Assembly (NCBI RefSeq): GCF_000002235.5
Contig: NW_022145601.1
Coordinates: forward strand, 22,919,389-22,983,388
Source: Strongylocentrotus purpuratus
Lineage: Eukaryota > Echinodermata > Echinoidea > Camarodonta > Strongylocentrotidae
Length of the DNA stretch: 64,000 nucleotides
Direction of reading: 5' to 3'
The position numbers and the translations under genes were made by a program. The notes under the pieces were generated by a model, which was not told the origin of the DNA, ran no database searches, and saw only the letters and a list, made by a program, of their open reading frames with translations. Numbering within the stretch: position 1 is the stretch's first letter; every line of letters starts with the position of its first letter. Shown piece after piece: positions 50,615 through 62,570 of this stretch.

Positions 50615-53600
50615 TTAATTAATCTTAAGCTGCTCCCACTTTAAAAAATGTGATCCTAGCTTTCCCATTTTAATTGCTATTTTCTTTTCCTCATCCCTAT
50701 ACTTAAAAATGCTTTTTTTCATCTTTTCTAAAGTTAGTACTCGCCCCCCCCCCCCCGATCTTGACATAAATGTAACATACTTCACCATGAAAATGATAGT
50801 ATTACACATTTTTATTCTATATGAACTACCTACCAACCCAACAAATATATCTCGCCATTCTAAATCTTTAATTTCATCTAACTCAAAAAGTTGTATTAAA
50901 GCCTGCCATAACCTTTGAACGCTCCCACAAGATAAAAATAAATGTTTGTATGTTTCTATTTCCTGCTTACAAAACGAACATAAATTATCACCAACAAAAC
51001 CAAATCTATGAAGATGCTCATTAGTGTATATGGCTCCATGCAATAATTTAAATTGAAATTCACGTTGTTTTCTAATGAGTATAGTAATTCTTGGTCTCAC
51101 AAATATTTCTTTTAATTCTTTATCTATAAAATCATAATCATTTTGCCCATCCCTTACCTGCAAATCATACGTTCGCTGCAGTGCTTTGATGAAATAATCA
51201 TAGATTGTTCTTGAACCCACATCCACAAACTGTATTTTTTTACTAGAAATATGGAAATAAGTATTAAAGCTTATCAAATCAACCTCGAGGAATTCTATTA
51301 ACCCTGAATCATCCTTCCATAACCTGGGTATCGCATCATAAATATCAATAATCATAAGCAAATTATTACCTTTCATACCGAGGTTCATAAAATATTTAAC
51401 AGGCTTAACATGACCTTTCTCAACCAAATGATTCAGTTGAACAATCCCTCTTTCAAACAAGTATCTATCAAATATACTTTTTCCATTTATACATATATTC
51501 TGATTATTAAAAATAATTGGATTAATATAACCCTCCAAATATCTTAAATTACTTGTCTCTTGCCATGCTTGCAACATTTCCATATAGTATGGTGGAATAT
51601 CTAAAACGAGTTTAATCTTGTTTAAATCATAATCACATAAAAAAATAAATCTACCACCCACAAACTGTAAGCAATGATCAAAAAACAATTTCCATCCCAA
51701 ACTTTTCTCTCCATATAAAAGACGTTTTATCCACATTATGCGCTGTATTTTAACGGACATTTCAAAATTAATCATTCTTAATCCTCCAAAGTCATAATCC
51801 TGATACATTATTGCCCGTTTAATTCTATCTTTCCCCCTCCATATGAATTCAAATGAAATTTTTGCAACTTCTTTATATACCCAATGAGGGACAATAACGA
51901 GAGATGAAATATAATTTAATTTTGAAAGCGCATAAGTTTTTAGCAAATGTATTTTACCCATAATAGTTAAATCTCTTTGTTTCCACCATACAAGCAATTT
52001 TTTTATTTTACTTAGAATTTTTTTATAATTCAAATCATCTTTTAAACTTCGATCTAATGAATAACTAACCCCTAAAATATGTATTTCCTTAACCAAATTT
52101 CCAAATAAAGGCCCATCAGGTTTGTTCTCATCCTCACCCATCCACATAAAATGTGTCTTTGTTTTATTCACTTTAAGACCACTAATTTTTTCAAATGATT
52201 CAAAAATATATTGCAACCTTCTAACCGAATCAATATCCTTCAAAATATTGTCATATCATCTGCATATAACACTTGCCTAATTTCAGATTTTCCAAATGTA
52301 ATCCCTTTAATACCGTTGTCCCTCCTTACTGCATGCGCCAAAATTTCGATGGCAACCAAAAACAAATATGGCGATAATGGATCCCCTTGCCTTACTCCCC
52401 TTTCTATTTCAAAATACCCCGTGGAGTGACCACCGTTCATAACACAACTACTTATCCCTTTATACAATAATTTTACCCAAGAGCAAAATGAATTTCCAAA
52501 ACCGAACAATTTCAATATTTGAAATAAATATCTATGAGATACAGAGTCGAAAGCTTTCTCAAAATCCACTGCACACAAAAACCCTTTCCCTTGTTCCCCA
52601 TAATGCATAGAATAAAATAACATGTCATCTATCAATCGTACAGCTTCCCCAATATTTCTATCTTTTATATATCCAACTTGATCATGATGAATTATTTCAT
52701 TTAAAACCTCTTTCATTCTTTTTGCTAGAACTTTAGATACAATTTTATAATCTACATTCAAAAGCGTGATGGGTCGATAATTTTTTATATGGAGAGTATC
52801 TTTCGCTTCCTTCTCAATTAAGGTAATTACCCCTTGTTTTTGAGATGCCGTTAATTCCCCCCTTTCGTATGTTTCATTCAATACTTCTACTAACAAATCA
52901 CCCAAAGCTGGCCAAAAAGTATAATAAAATTCAACTGTTAACCCATCATTTCCCGGGGTTTTATTCAATTTCATTTCTTTTAAAACTTTCAAGCATTCAT
53001 CTTTAGTTAATTTACCTTCACAGATTTCCTTATTGTCTTCATTTAACTTTGAAATATCATTGAAAAAGAAAGGGTCGTTTTGATTTATATCAGCCCTTAA
53101 AGAATATAAATCTTTATAAAATAGTTTAATTTCCTTTAAAATTTCCTCCTTATCTCTAGTAGTTTCCCCATTTTCTTTGTACACCTCCCTAATTACACTT
53201 TTCCTTTTATTCGATTTTAACAACTGTTCAAAATATTGCGTATTGTTTTCTCCATCTTCAAACCAAGGTGCTCTTGATCTTATTTTAATGCCCTGTCGAG
53301 AAAAATCATACAATTTATTTAGTTTATCCCTTTTCTCCTCAATACAATCAACAATATATTTAGTGGGTCCCACTACCAGTTCGCCTTCTAAATCCTTGAT
53401 TTGTTTCTCTAACAGTTCTATTTCAACCCTCCTTGCTTTTGCCTTTTTCCGCGAGTATGTTATAATAAATTCTCTCATTTTCATCTTTAAAAAATCCCAA
53501 AATACTAATTTATTCAAAATCTGTAATGACCATTCAGCTTTTAATTCCTGTATTTCCTTATTCATCTCTTCAACAAAATCTTTATCCATACATAAACTAC

Positions 53601-54381
53601 TGTTAAATTTCCAATATGATTTCCCAAAAACAAACTTATCAACAAGATCATTAAATTCTAGCCTAACGCCAGAATGATCTGGCGTAATAGATGTCAAAAT
53701 CTCACACGTACCCACCAATTTTTCAACACTACAAGGTATAAACCAATAATCTAAACGGCTTTGCACCACCGGCCAATTTTGTCGAAAAGTAAATTGCTTT
53801 ACATTCGGATTTTTTTTCCTCCATATATCTTCTAAATCGTATTTATTTAAAAATTTCTTAATCAAATCAATAACCCGAGATTTCACCGTTGTTTTTGACC
53901 CCACATAATCTAATTTTCCATCCAATATACTATTGAAATCACCTCCTAATAAAACTAAATAGTCCCGATCACACTGATCAAAAATACTTTCATCTAACTT
54001 CTTCAAAAATTCAATTTGTAAAGTTTCTTTATCTCTCGTTGGAAAATAAACATTAACCAATAGCATTTTAACCCTTTGTATTTCACCTTTAAAAATAATG
54101 TATCTCCCCTCTTCATCTACTTTAATTTTTTTTTCTTCAAAATCTAAATGATTAGAAAATAAAATAAGAACCCCTCTACTATGGTTTGACCCATGACTAA
54201 AAAACATTGGCCCTCCCCAATCTTGTTTCCACCGCTCTTCTATCTCTACTGTACTATATGTTTCTTGTAAGAAAATTATACTATTCTTTTTAGTTTTGCA
54301 CCATTCAAAAATATTCACTCTTTTTAACCTATCTCTTATTCCTCTAACATTTAATGTCATGAAAGATAATTTCACTGCCAT
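50615..54381 (-). pseudogene. L1/Tx1-like ORF2 (endonuclease and reverse transcriptase), one frameshift
   Basis: ORF2 starts MAVKLSFMTLNVRGIRDRLK. The apurinic-type endonuclease has LNVRG, FLQETY, NHSRGVLI, LGGDFNSIL, LDYWFI and TPDHSGV. Reverse transcriptase has KTPGNDGLTVEFY, NYRPITLLNVDYKI, HDQVGYIKDRNIGE, FLCAVDFEKAFDS, RGVRQGDPLSPYLF and VLYADDMTIF. The frame then breaks by one lost base near 52,240-52,250, just after the catalytic YADD, and continues as LKDIDSVRRLQYIFESFEK to the end. The C-terminus has a C-x2-C-x8-H-x4-C zinc knuckle (CSFCKQEIETYKHLFLSC), typical of L1/Tx1 elements. The total of about 1,255 residues is the usual length. Only one defect is visible, so it is young. Confidence 0.93.
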
Positions 54382-55403
54382 GTTATTTTATGTGTAATTG
54401 TATCCAAAACCTTACATCGATAAACTCCAAAGAAACTTCCACACAATCTATTTCCACCGTGAGCAAATGTATAGAAAAAACTATCTGCAGCCAAACATAT
54501 ATGCATACTTATCGTCGAATTATATAAAAAAATGCAAGCAGAATCCACCCCGTACCACACAACCCAACGCATTCATACACACAAGCATATTCACTACACA
54601 CACAACACCCCCACACAAAACAACCAAAATCTGCTCTTCGGTGTACGTAAACATCCGAGAGCAAGAGCCTCCCCCTTTCCCTGTCAATTTAACTAGACCA
54701 ATGACAGAATAAACCAATGAACATTTCTTCTTGCACAAGTCGATGAGAAATACGTTGTATTGTTATATAACCGTAATCTAATTAAACAAAAAACAAAAAA
54801 AAAATACAAAGAGCTTTTATCCCTTAACAAATGCCTTGAATTGTATTACGGAACCCGCTCGTCATAACTAAGTTAAATGATTTTCCTAAAATGCATTACA
54901 GTGAATTGACCGGCCCGCGTACCTAATTACAATACGCACCTTCTAATTAAAAATAAAAACACGATCCCAATAAACCAAATTCCCCCAAACGACACCAGTT
55001 CGGCAACCTAATAAACTGTTCGTGCAAACCGAACCCATCATGCTATCATTTACCAAGTTCTATAATTTGCATAATAAGCCTCACCCATGAATGAATAGGC
55101 TCACACACCTGATCGTTTTGTATGCACTCCGTAAAAAAAACTCCTAAAGGGCGTTCCCGACAACTCGAAAAAACACCAAACGTCAGCCCGACATAATGAT
55201 AGGCAAGCATGCATACCGGATCCCAACACGTTCCTCCCTCTCAAAACATCACACCACCACCTGGCTTTAAAACAAAATAGTTTTGGCTGGGTGAACAGAT
55301 CGGACCATTATCCAGATACTCGAATTGTTTTCACTTTACAGAAAAAGTTTTAAATATGTATCAGTCATTTACTAAGATATGTGAATTTACATAGAAAGCG
55401 TTA

Positions 55404-55940
55404 TCGAAATAAAGCTCATTGTAATATTAAAAAAAGCCGTCGTTACCCAGATACTATGGCATTGTATAAAGGCGTTGCAATATACATCGTGAAAGAAAGC
55501 GGACGTTCAAAAGAGTTTATGGAAAGTACCTTGCAATAAAGCTCATTGTAATACCAAGAGCCGTGTTACCCAGATATTATGTTTTGCATAAATAGGCGTT
55601 ACCACAAAGTACTTGAATATCGTGAAAGAGAACAAATCCCCAACAGACCAGCAAGGTTTATGGAAAGTACCTTGCAATAAAGCTCATTATAATACCAAGA
55701 GCCGTGTTACCCAAATATTACGTTTTGCATATATAGGCGTTACAACAAAGTACTTAAATATTGTGAAAGAGAACAGATCCCCAACAGACCAGCAAGGTTT
55801 ATGGAAAGTACCTTGCAATAAAGCTCATTGTAATACCAAGAGCCGTGTTACCCAGATATTATGTTTTGCATAAATAGGCGTTACAACAAAGTACTTAAAA
55901 ATCGTGAAAGAGAACAGATCCCCAACAGACCATCAATACA
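55404..55940 (-). repeat. 141-bp tandem units at the 5' end of the LINE
   Basis: GGAAAGTACCTTGCAATAAA begins units at 55,521, 55,662 and 55,803, an exact 141-bp period. A fourth, more diverged unit lies from about 55,404. Units contain CCAAGAGCCGTGTTACCCA and AACAGACCAGCAAGG. Open frames of 47-residue periodicity result because 141 is divisible by three. Placed upstream of ORF2 on the minus strand, they look like LINE promoter monomers. Confidence 0.85.
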
Positions 55941-56283
55941 TTTACCCCTCTATCTGAATTTACATAGATTTGCGTTATAAAATAATGAAATAGTCAATAT
56001 ACTGTTTAAGCATGTTTTGAGGGAAATGTTTCTTCTCACTTCACGCATGCATGCTTAGGGTTGTAATACAAATCCTGCTACAATTCTTTTTGTTTTCTTT
56101 TTTTTAAATACCAAGTTATATAATTTGCATATCATGCGTCACAAAATGATAAACAAATGATGAAACACTACTGCCAATTCGAAATAGCACCAGGGAATGT
56201 ATCCGGACCGGTCCCCAAGCATTTTAGCCCCCTTAATAAACAACACCACCTGGCACCATTGAAATATTTTGGAAACCTCACTC

Positions 56284-56700
56284 CTACACATACTTAACCC
56301 CTTTATTCCACAAGTGGCAAAGCTTAGAAAAGGGAACTGAAACCAACAGCCCTTGGCGCGACAATCTTATTAAAATATTATTATTGCTTTGGTTAGAACA
56401 ATTAATGAACAACCTCTGGCAAAAAAAAAAAAAAAAAAAAAAATTGCCTGAAAAATCCCCCTTTTTTCTCAATGTTGTCACTTCATCTCCGATATTCAAC
56501 ATTTAAGGCATTATGGAGACGAAGTTGCACACAAATCAAACCTCGCCTTCCACATACCCAACAACGATGAGAAACCCGAGGCTTCGCTTTATATTTCATA
56601 TACACTGAAGAAAGAAAAAAAAAAAAAATGTGTGTGATATTAACTCTTGGTAAACGTACGATAATCTTCTCAAGTTTTGTATCATTTTTTTTAAAACTAA
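56284..56700 (-). mobile_element. LINE 3' region fragment
   Basis: GTTGTCACTTCATCTCCGAT, GGCATTATGGAGACGAAGTT and CCTTCCACATACCCAACAAC match 61,412-61,660 in order. The minus-strand frame ends PFSKLCHLWNKGVKYV, like a LINE C-terminal W-N segment. A poly-A run (56,421-56,443) interrupts it. Confidence 0.6.
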
Positions 56701-57105
56701 CGAAACGAACAGAATATGTATATATGTATATACATCCTTTTCTTCCTCTTTTTGAACAATAATTAAAAAAATAAAAAAAAAACCACCATTGTCATATACG
56801 TGACAGGCTAGTTTAGCCCAAAAATTTCACATTGGCTAATGTGTAGTAAACATAAACAATACTTTATAACTTATAACTGGTACTTTCCTTAATTATTTCC
56901 TCGCTTATTCCTTCTCTTTCCCTCCCTTCTCCTCTCCTTTCCCCCTCTTCCTTCTTTTCCCCTTTCTCCCTCTTATCATTTCTCTTCTATTTTTCCTTTC
57001 CAAACTTCCACATTAAACCTGTCGTTTCCAATAGTATCCCCAAGTTGAAAGCACGTGAAATCTCCTCCATGCAGCCTTCATTAATGGGGAGGTAGATGGG
57101 GATTA
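56700..57105. other. AT-rich and pyrimidine-rich spacer
   Basis: ATATGTATATATGTATATAC, an A-rich stretch and a CT-rich tract (56,900-57,000). No gene or named repeat. Confidence 0.5.
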
Positions 57106-59058
57106 TTTATTAGGTGGTCTGTCGTTTTCGACAGATCACCTATTGTTTTCGTCAGAATTTTCTTTCTTTATTTATTAGGTGGTCTGTTGAAAACAGATCA
57201 CCTATTGTTTTCGTCAGAATTTTCTTTCTTCTTTATTATTATTTATTTATTCTTTATTTTTATTTCTCCCCCTTTTTTGTTCAGAGGATAACTGAAGATC
57301 AGTTTAATCAATTTCTTTTAATTTTAGCACAGTTATAGGTCATTGTCATGAGACGTGACAGGAACATTTTCAAGGTCATTAGGTTATCGTGACGTCATCC
57401 AGACGCCATTTTGTGAAATCACGTTATCCATCATATCTTCATGATGCATAAGCAAAGGTCATTCATATTTATATCACATATACTTCAGGTCAAGGGTCAA
57501 CAGGTCATGTCATCAAAGGTCACATAAAGGTCATGACGCGCGCGTATGCGTGCGTCAAAATTTTAAAATGCTCAAAATCACCTAACTATTAAACGAGAGT
57601 ACGAATCAGGCCATTTTAAGCTTTTCAAAATTTTCCGTCCGTACGTGTCCCCGCGCGCGTTGCGCGCGCTCACAACGCGCGGAAAAAGGTCAAATTCAAA
57701 ATGTTTACATGATTTAGATTCCTCTTACCGTAAATGACAATTTACATTAATTTCAGTCACCCTTGACCTTTCATAAGGCCGTGAGCGCGCGTCAAAGTTC
57801 AAAATCCGCGCGTGCTGCTATGGGCAATATAATGCAAATTTGATCAAAAACATGCCATTTTAAAAATCAAAATAGCTCTTCAGATAGTCCAATGACCCCA
57901 ACTTTTATATCATGGTTAGAAAAAACATGAGTTGGAGATATGATTTCATGTCTCATTTGACCCTCAATTAATTCATGACGTCATCCTAATGGCCTCCCAA
58001 CTCAAAATTTCAATTTGCATATTATGACGTCAGCAGATTTCTGGAAAATTGATTGTATCTCTGTAAATATTGATCGATTTTCTTCCAAATTTCGATATGA
58101 TCTAGCTGAGACAATTCTCTACAAATGCAGTTGCCCCACTTTTTCATTTTGACAAAGGTATCATGGCGTATTTTTGTGATTAAAGGTGGCATGTCAATTT
58201 TTCACATTTTGCGTGTATTCTCTATGGGACATGACTTTTTCTCAAAACTGGATTCTACATCCTGTCTTTTGCGAGCAATATCTCCGTCGTTTTAGCTTTG
58301 TTTTCGCTGAGCTTCGAGTATGTTGTAGCTGAGACAATAAGCTATCACAAGTGTGCCCTTTATTTTTCGATCAGATGCCGGGATCATGCTCATATCTCAC
58401 TTGCAAAGTGGGATTTGATCATTCCATTTTCCGTTTACGTGTAATCTCTATGGAAAATGTTTTGGTATATCGGTAACGCACTTGACTTCCGACCTCGAGG
58501 TCCCTGGTTCGAGTCCGGGGGTCTCCAACAAATTTTTTTTTTCACTTTTTTTTCTTTTTGACCTTTTACTGTACCATCTCCTTTAAATATTAAAACACGT
58601 ACAATCGCAAATAATGTAATAGACAACCATATTTACTTTATTATTACCCTATTATCACTTGATCCATTACTTTTTGCATGTAATCCTTATGGGAGATGAC
58701 TTTTTCTCAAATCTGGATTCTACATTCTTGTCTTTTGATAGCAATATCGCCATTATTTCGGCTTGATTTTTGTTGATTTTTGAGTATGTTGTAGCTGAGA
58801 CTATACGCTATCTCAACGTCCCCTCATTTTTTTAATCAGATGTCATCATGGTCTGTTGATGATCATCAACATCACCATCATCATCATCATCGTCATCACC
58901 ATTACTATCAAGATCATCATCATGATCATCATTCTTTACATGTCTATATAACTTCTCCCTTTTTCAATATAGTAAATATTGAATTAAAGATGAGCATGAA
59001 CATAGGAATTAAAGACAGACCACCTAATTCGTCCCCATGACGAATTAAATTTCTAGTT
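57105..59058 (+). repeat. 1.8-kb repeat unit 1, AGGTCA-rich
   Basis: Opens with two hairpin-forming copies of TAGGTGGTCTGT...ACAGATCACCTA and closes with GACAGACCACCTAATTCGTC. It carries seven AGGTCA half-sites and one GGGTCA at 57,337-57,534, TGACGTCA at 57,390-57,397 and near 57,974, a CGCGCGCGTTGCGCGCGC patch, a tRNA-like stretch and a CAT/ATC microsatellite (58,856-58,935). It is repeated in tandem at 59,059-60,890. No coding frame. Confidence 0.85.
58455..58527 (+). ncRNA. tRNA-like sequence in repeat unit 1
   Basis: GGTATATCGGTAACGCACTT resembles a D arm with A box, CTTGA...TCGAG can pair as an anticodon stem around a 9-base loop, and CTGGTTCGAGTCCGGG is a perfect B box with T stem. 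No matching 5' acceptor strand for GGTCTCC is present and T-runs follow. A tRNA-derived relic carried by the repeat. Confidence 0.55.
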
Positions 59059-60890
59059 TATTATTATTATTATTTATTTTTATTTCTCCCCGTTTTTTGT
59101 TCATCGGTTAACTCAAGATCGGTTGTGTTAATTTCTTTCAATTTTGACACAGTCATAGGTCATTGTCATGAGACGTGACAGTAACCCTTTCAAGGTCATC
59201 AGGTCATCATGACGTCATCCAGGCGCCATTTTGTGAAATCACGTTATCCATCATATCTTCATGATGCATAAGCAAAGGTCATTCATATTCATATCACATA
59301 TACTTCAGGTCAAGGGTCAACAAATCATGTCATCAAAGGTCACAAAAAGGTCATGACGCGCACGTACGCGCGCGTCAATATTTAAAAATGCTCAAAATCA
59401 CTTAACTATTAAAGGAGAGTACGAATCAGGTCATTTTAAGCATTTCAAAATTTTCCGTCCGTAAGTGTCCCCGCGCGCGTTGCGCGCGCTCACGACGCGC
59501 GGAAAAGGTCAAATTCATTTTTTTTTACATGATTTAGATTCCTCTTTACGTAAATGACAATTGACATTAATTTCAGTCACCCTTGACCTTTCATAAGGCC
59601 GTGAGCGCGCGTCAAAGTTCAAAATCCGCGCGTGCTGCTATGGGAAATATAATGCAAATTTGATCAAAAACATGACATTTTAAGAATCAAAATAGCTCTT
59701 CAGATAATCAATTGATCCCAACTTTTATATCATGGTTGGAAAAAGCATGAGTTGGAAATATGATTTCATGTGTAATTTGACCCTCAATTAACTCATGACG
59801 TCATCATAATGGCCTCCGAACTCAAAATTTTAATTTGCATATTATGACGTCAGCAGATTTTTGGAAAATTGATTGTATCTCTGTAAATATTGATAAATTT
59901 TCTTTCAAATTTTGATATGTTCTACCTGAGAATATTCTCTACAAAAGCAGTCGCCACGATATTTCATTTTGACAATGGTATCATGGCGTATTTTTGCGAT
60001 TAAAGGAGGCATGTCAATTTTTCACATTTTGCGTGTATTCTCTATGGGACATGACTTTTTCTCAAAACTGGATTCTACATTCTCGTCTTTCGCGAGCCAT
60101 ATCTCCGTCGTTTTATCTTTGTTTACGCTGAGCTTTGAGTGTGTTGTAGCTGAGACAATAAGCTATCACGAGTGTGCCCTTTATTTCTCGATCAGATGCC
60201 GGGATCATGCTCATATCTCACATACAAAGTGGGATTTGATAATTCCATTTTCCGTTTACGTGTAATCTCTATGGGAAATGTTTTGGTATATCGGTAACGC
60301 ACTTGACTTCCGACCTCGAGGTCCCTGGTTCGAGTCCGGGCGTCTCCAACAATTTTTTTTCTTCACTTTTTTTTCTTTTTGACCTTTCACTCTACCATCT
60401 CCTTTGAATATTAAAACACGTACAATTGCAAATAATGTAATAAACAACCATATTTACTTTATTATTACCCTATTATCACTAGATCCATTACTTTTGGCGT
60501 GTAATCCTTATGGGAGATGACTTTTTCTCAAATCTGGATTCTACATTCTTGTCTTTTGCGAGCAATATCGCTGTTATTTCTGCTTGGTTTTTGTTGATTT
60601 TTGAGTATGTTGTAGCTGAGACTATACGCTATCTAAATGTTCTCTAATTTTGTTCAGTCTGATGTCATCGTGGTCTGTTGATGATAATCATCAACATCAT
60701 CATGATCATCATGATCATCATCATCGTCATCCCCATTACTATCAAGATCATCATCATCATGATCATCATGATGATCATCATTGTTTACATGTCTATATAA
60801 CTTCTCCCTTTCTCAATATAGTAAATATTATAATCTCTCATAAGACTTGAAGACAGACCACCTAATTCGTCCCCATGACGAATTAAATTT
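59059..60890 (+). repeat. 1.8-kb repeat unit 2, AGGTCA-rich
   Basis: Same order of blocks as unit 1: the TTATTTTTATTTCTCCCC opening, AGGTCA array (59,157-59,356, again seven AGGTCA and one GGGTCA), TGACGTCA, the alternating CG patch, TGGGACATGACTTTTTCTCA, a tRNA-like stretch and a CAT/ATC microsatellite, closing with GACAGACCACCTAATTCGTC. By eye well above 90 percent identical to unit 1. Confidence 0.85.
60276..60348 (+). ncRNA. tRNA-like sequence in repeat unit 2
   Basis: Same as 58,455-58,527 with few changes; CTGGTTCGAGTCCGGG is preserved. Preservation of both internal promoter boxes in the two units hints at a SINE-like origin. Confidence 0.55.
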
Positions 60891-60894
60891 CTAG

Positions 60895-61090
60895 TTTATT
60901 TATTTATTTATTCAAGTCTTCTTTATACAGGGTGGCCCTTTCAATAACGAGTATTGCTCTTCCAAGGGGCCCTGTCTATACAATTAAAAACATGTAAAAC
61001 ATTGCACATTAATATGGTATACATACAAATAAAACCGATATACAAAGTAACTAAAATTACAACAAGAAATACGAATACAATATATGAAAT

Positions 61091-61141
<51 letters not shown>

Positions 61142-61660
61142 AAGCATAAATATTGCAAATGAAAGAAGAAGAAGAAGGAAAAAAAAGAGTGTTTGTCAGA
61201 GGGCGTTTTGGTTACTGAGAAGCTTGCATTGCCTCTTAAAGGACAATAGGGACACACTAACACGTACATTAGGAGAGAGGTTATTCCACATGAGTGAGTG
61301 ATGAACATAAATTCATCTCTTCCATACCAATAGATCGCTGACAGAGCAATAATAAACAAGCCCTGCCAAACAAACCATCAGCCTGAGAATCTTTTATTTT
61401 AAAAAAGAAACTCAAAGTTGTCACTTCATCTCCGATATTCAACATGTAAGGCATTATGGAGACGAAGTTGAACAAAAATCAAACCTCGCCTTCCACATAC
61501 CCAACAACGATGAGAAACCCGGGCTTCACTTTATATTTAATATACACTACGATTATATACCATAAATTATCAGGAAAAACAAAAAATGTGTGTGATATTA
61601 ACTCTTGATAAAAGTACGATAATCTTCTCAATTTTTGTATCATTTCTTTAAAACTAAACA
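60895..61660 (-). mobile_element. CR1/L2-like LINE 3' end
   Basis: On the minus strand a frame around 61,295-61,195 reads WNNLSPNVRVSVSLLSFKRQ and NQNAL followed by a stop, the usual LINE C-terminal WNxLP...SL..FK signature. The 3' UTR includes a poly-A run (plus 61,096-61,137 A-run is inverse) and GGGGCCCCTTGGAAGAGC and ends in AATAAATAAATAAA (plus-strand TTTATTTATTTATT at 60,896). Related to 56,440-56,700. Confidence 0.7.
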
Positions 61661-61669
61661 AACAAAACT

Positions 61670-61750
61670 AAACACACACACACACGCACACAAACGCACA
61701 CACACACACACACACACACGCACACATACAAACAACAAACAACAAACAAT
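61670..61750. repeat. CA microsatellite
   Basis: ACACACACACGCACAC-type repeat at about 61,672-61,727 followed by AACAACAAACAA. Confidence 0.85.
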
Positions 61751-62570
61751 ATTAGAGAAAGAAGACGATTCGTTGTACCGTTCTCGAAAATAATCCTCGC
61801 CTGAATTCAGTTCCCCCCCCCCCCCCTCCCGCGCGAAGCGCGGAAGCTTTTACGTTTCATTAAATCATTAGAGAAAGAAGACGATTCGTTGTTTCGTTCT
61901 CGACTCTTAATCCTCGTCTGAATTCAGTTCCCCCTCCCCTCCCGCGCGAAGCGCGGAAGCTTTTACGTTTCATTAAATCATTAGGGAAAGAAGACGATTC
62001 GTTGTACCGTTCTCGACTTTTAATCCTCATCTGAATTCAGTTTTTCCCTTTCCCCCTCCTGCGCGAAGCGCGGAAGCTTTTACCTTTTTATAAAATCATT
62101 GTAGAAAGAAGACGATTTGTTGTACCGTTCTCGACTCTTAATCCTCGTCTGAATTCATTCCCCTCCCCCTCCCGCGCAAAGCGCGGAAGCTTTTACGTTT
62201 CATTAAATCATTAGAGAAAAAAGACGATTCGTTGTTCCGTTCTCGACTTTTAATCCTCATCTGAATTCAGTTTTTCCCTTCCCCCCCCCCCTTCCCCCCT
62301 CCCGCGTGAAGCCCGGAAGCTTTTACGTTTCATTAAATCATTAGAGAAAGAAGACGATTCGTTCCGTTCTCGACTTTTAATCCTCATCTGAATTCAGTTT
62401 TTCCCTTCCCCCGCCCGCGCGAAGCGCTGAAGCTTTTACGTTTCATTAAATCATTAGAGAAAGAAGACGATTCGTTGTACCGTTCTCGACTTTTAATCCT
62501 CATCTGAATTCAGTTTTCCCTTTCCCCCCCCCCCCCCCCCCTCCCTTCCTCTCGCGCGTCTCTGTCTCTC
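61750..62570 (+). repeat. Minisatellite with GAAGACGATTCGTTGTACCG core, locus 2
   Basis: Seven units and a partial one, 111-128 bp each, starting near 61,757, 61,871, 61,982, 62,102, 62,213, 62,341 and 62,456. Each has AGAAAGAAGACGATTCGTTG, TTCTCGACT(C/T)TTAATCCTC, CTGAATTCAG, a poly-C or CT run, GCGCGAAGCGCGGAAGCTTT and CGTTTCATTAAATCATTAG. Same family as 16,640-17,200. Confidence 0.93.

Larger units (their letters stand above)
50126..55940 (-). mobile_element. Nearly complete L1/Tx1-like LINE
   Basis: Reads right to left: 5' region with 141-bp tandem units (55,404-55,940), about 1 kb of leader without a recognisable first ORF, an ORF2 of endonuclease plus reverse transcriptase (54,381-50,615), a 3' UTR of about 470 bp with C- and CA-rich runs, and a poly-A tail (plus-strand T-run at 50,128-50,143). 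The 5' boundary is inferred from the repeat array and could be elsewhere. The target-site duplication was not found. Confidence 0.75.

Noticed and set aside
55613-55873. 86-codon frame with a 47-residue repeat
   Set aside because: The 141-bp units are divisible by three, so a repeated frame stays open by chance.
58455-58527. Functional tRNA gene
   Set aside because: The acceptor strands do not pair and the anticodon loop would have nine bases.
58435-58626. 63-codon frame with a near-identical partner at 60,256-60,447
   Set aside because: It is the antisense of the tRNA-like stretch in the two repeat units, not a conserved protein.
58855-58940. His-rich peptide as a metal-binding protein
   Set aside because: Translation of a CAT/ATC microsatellite.
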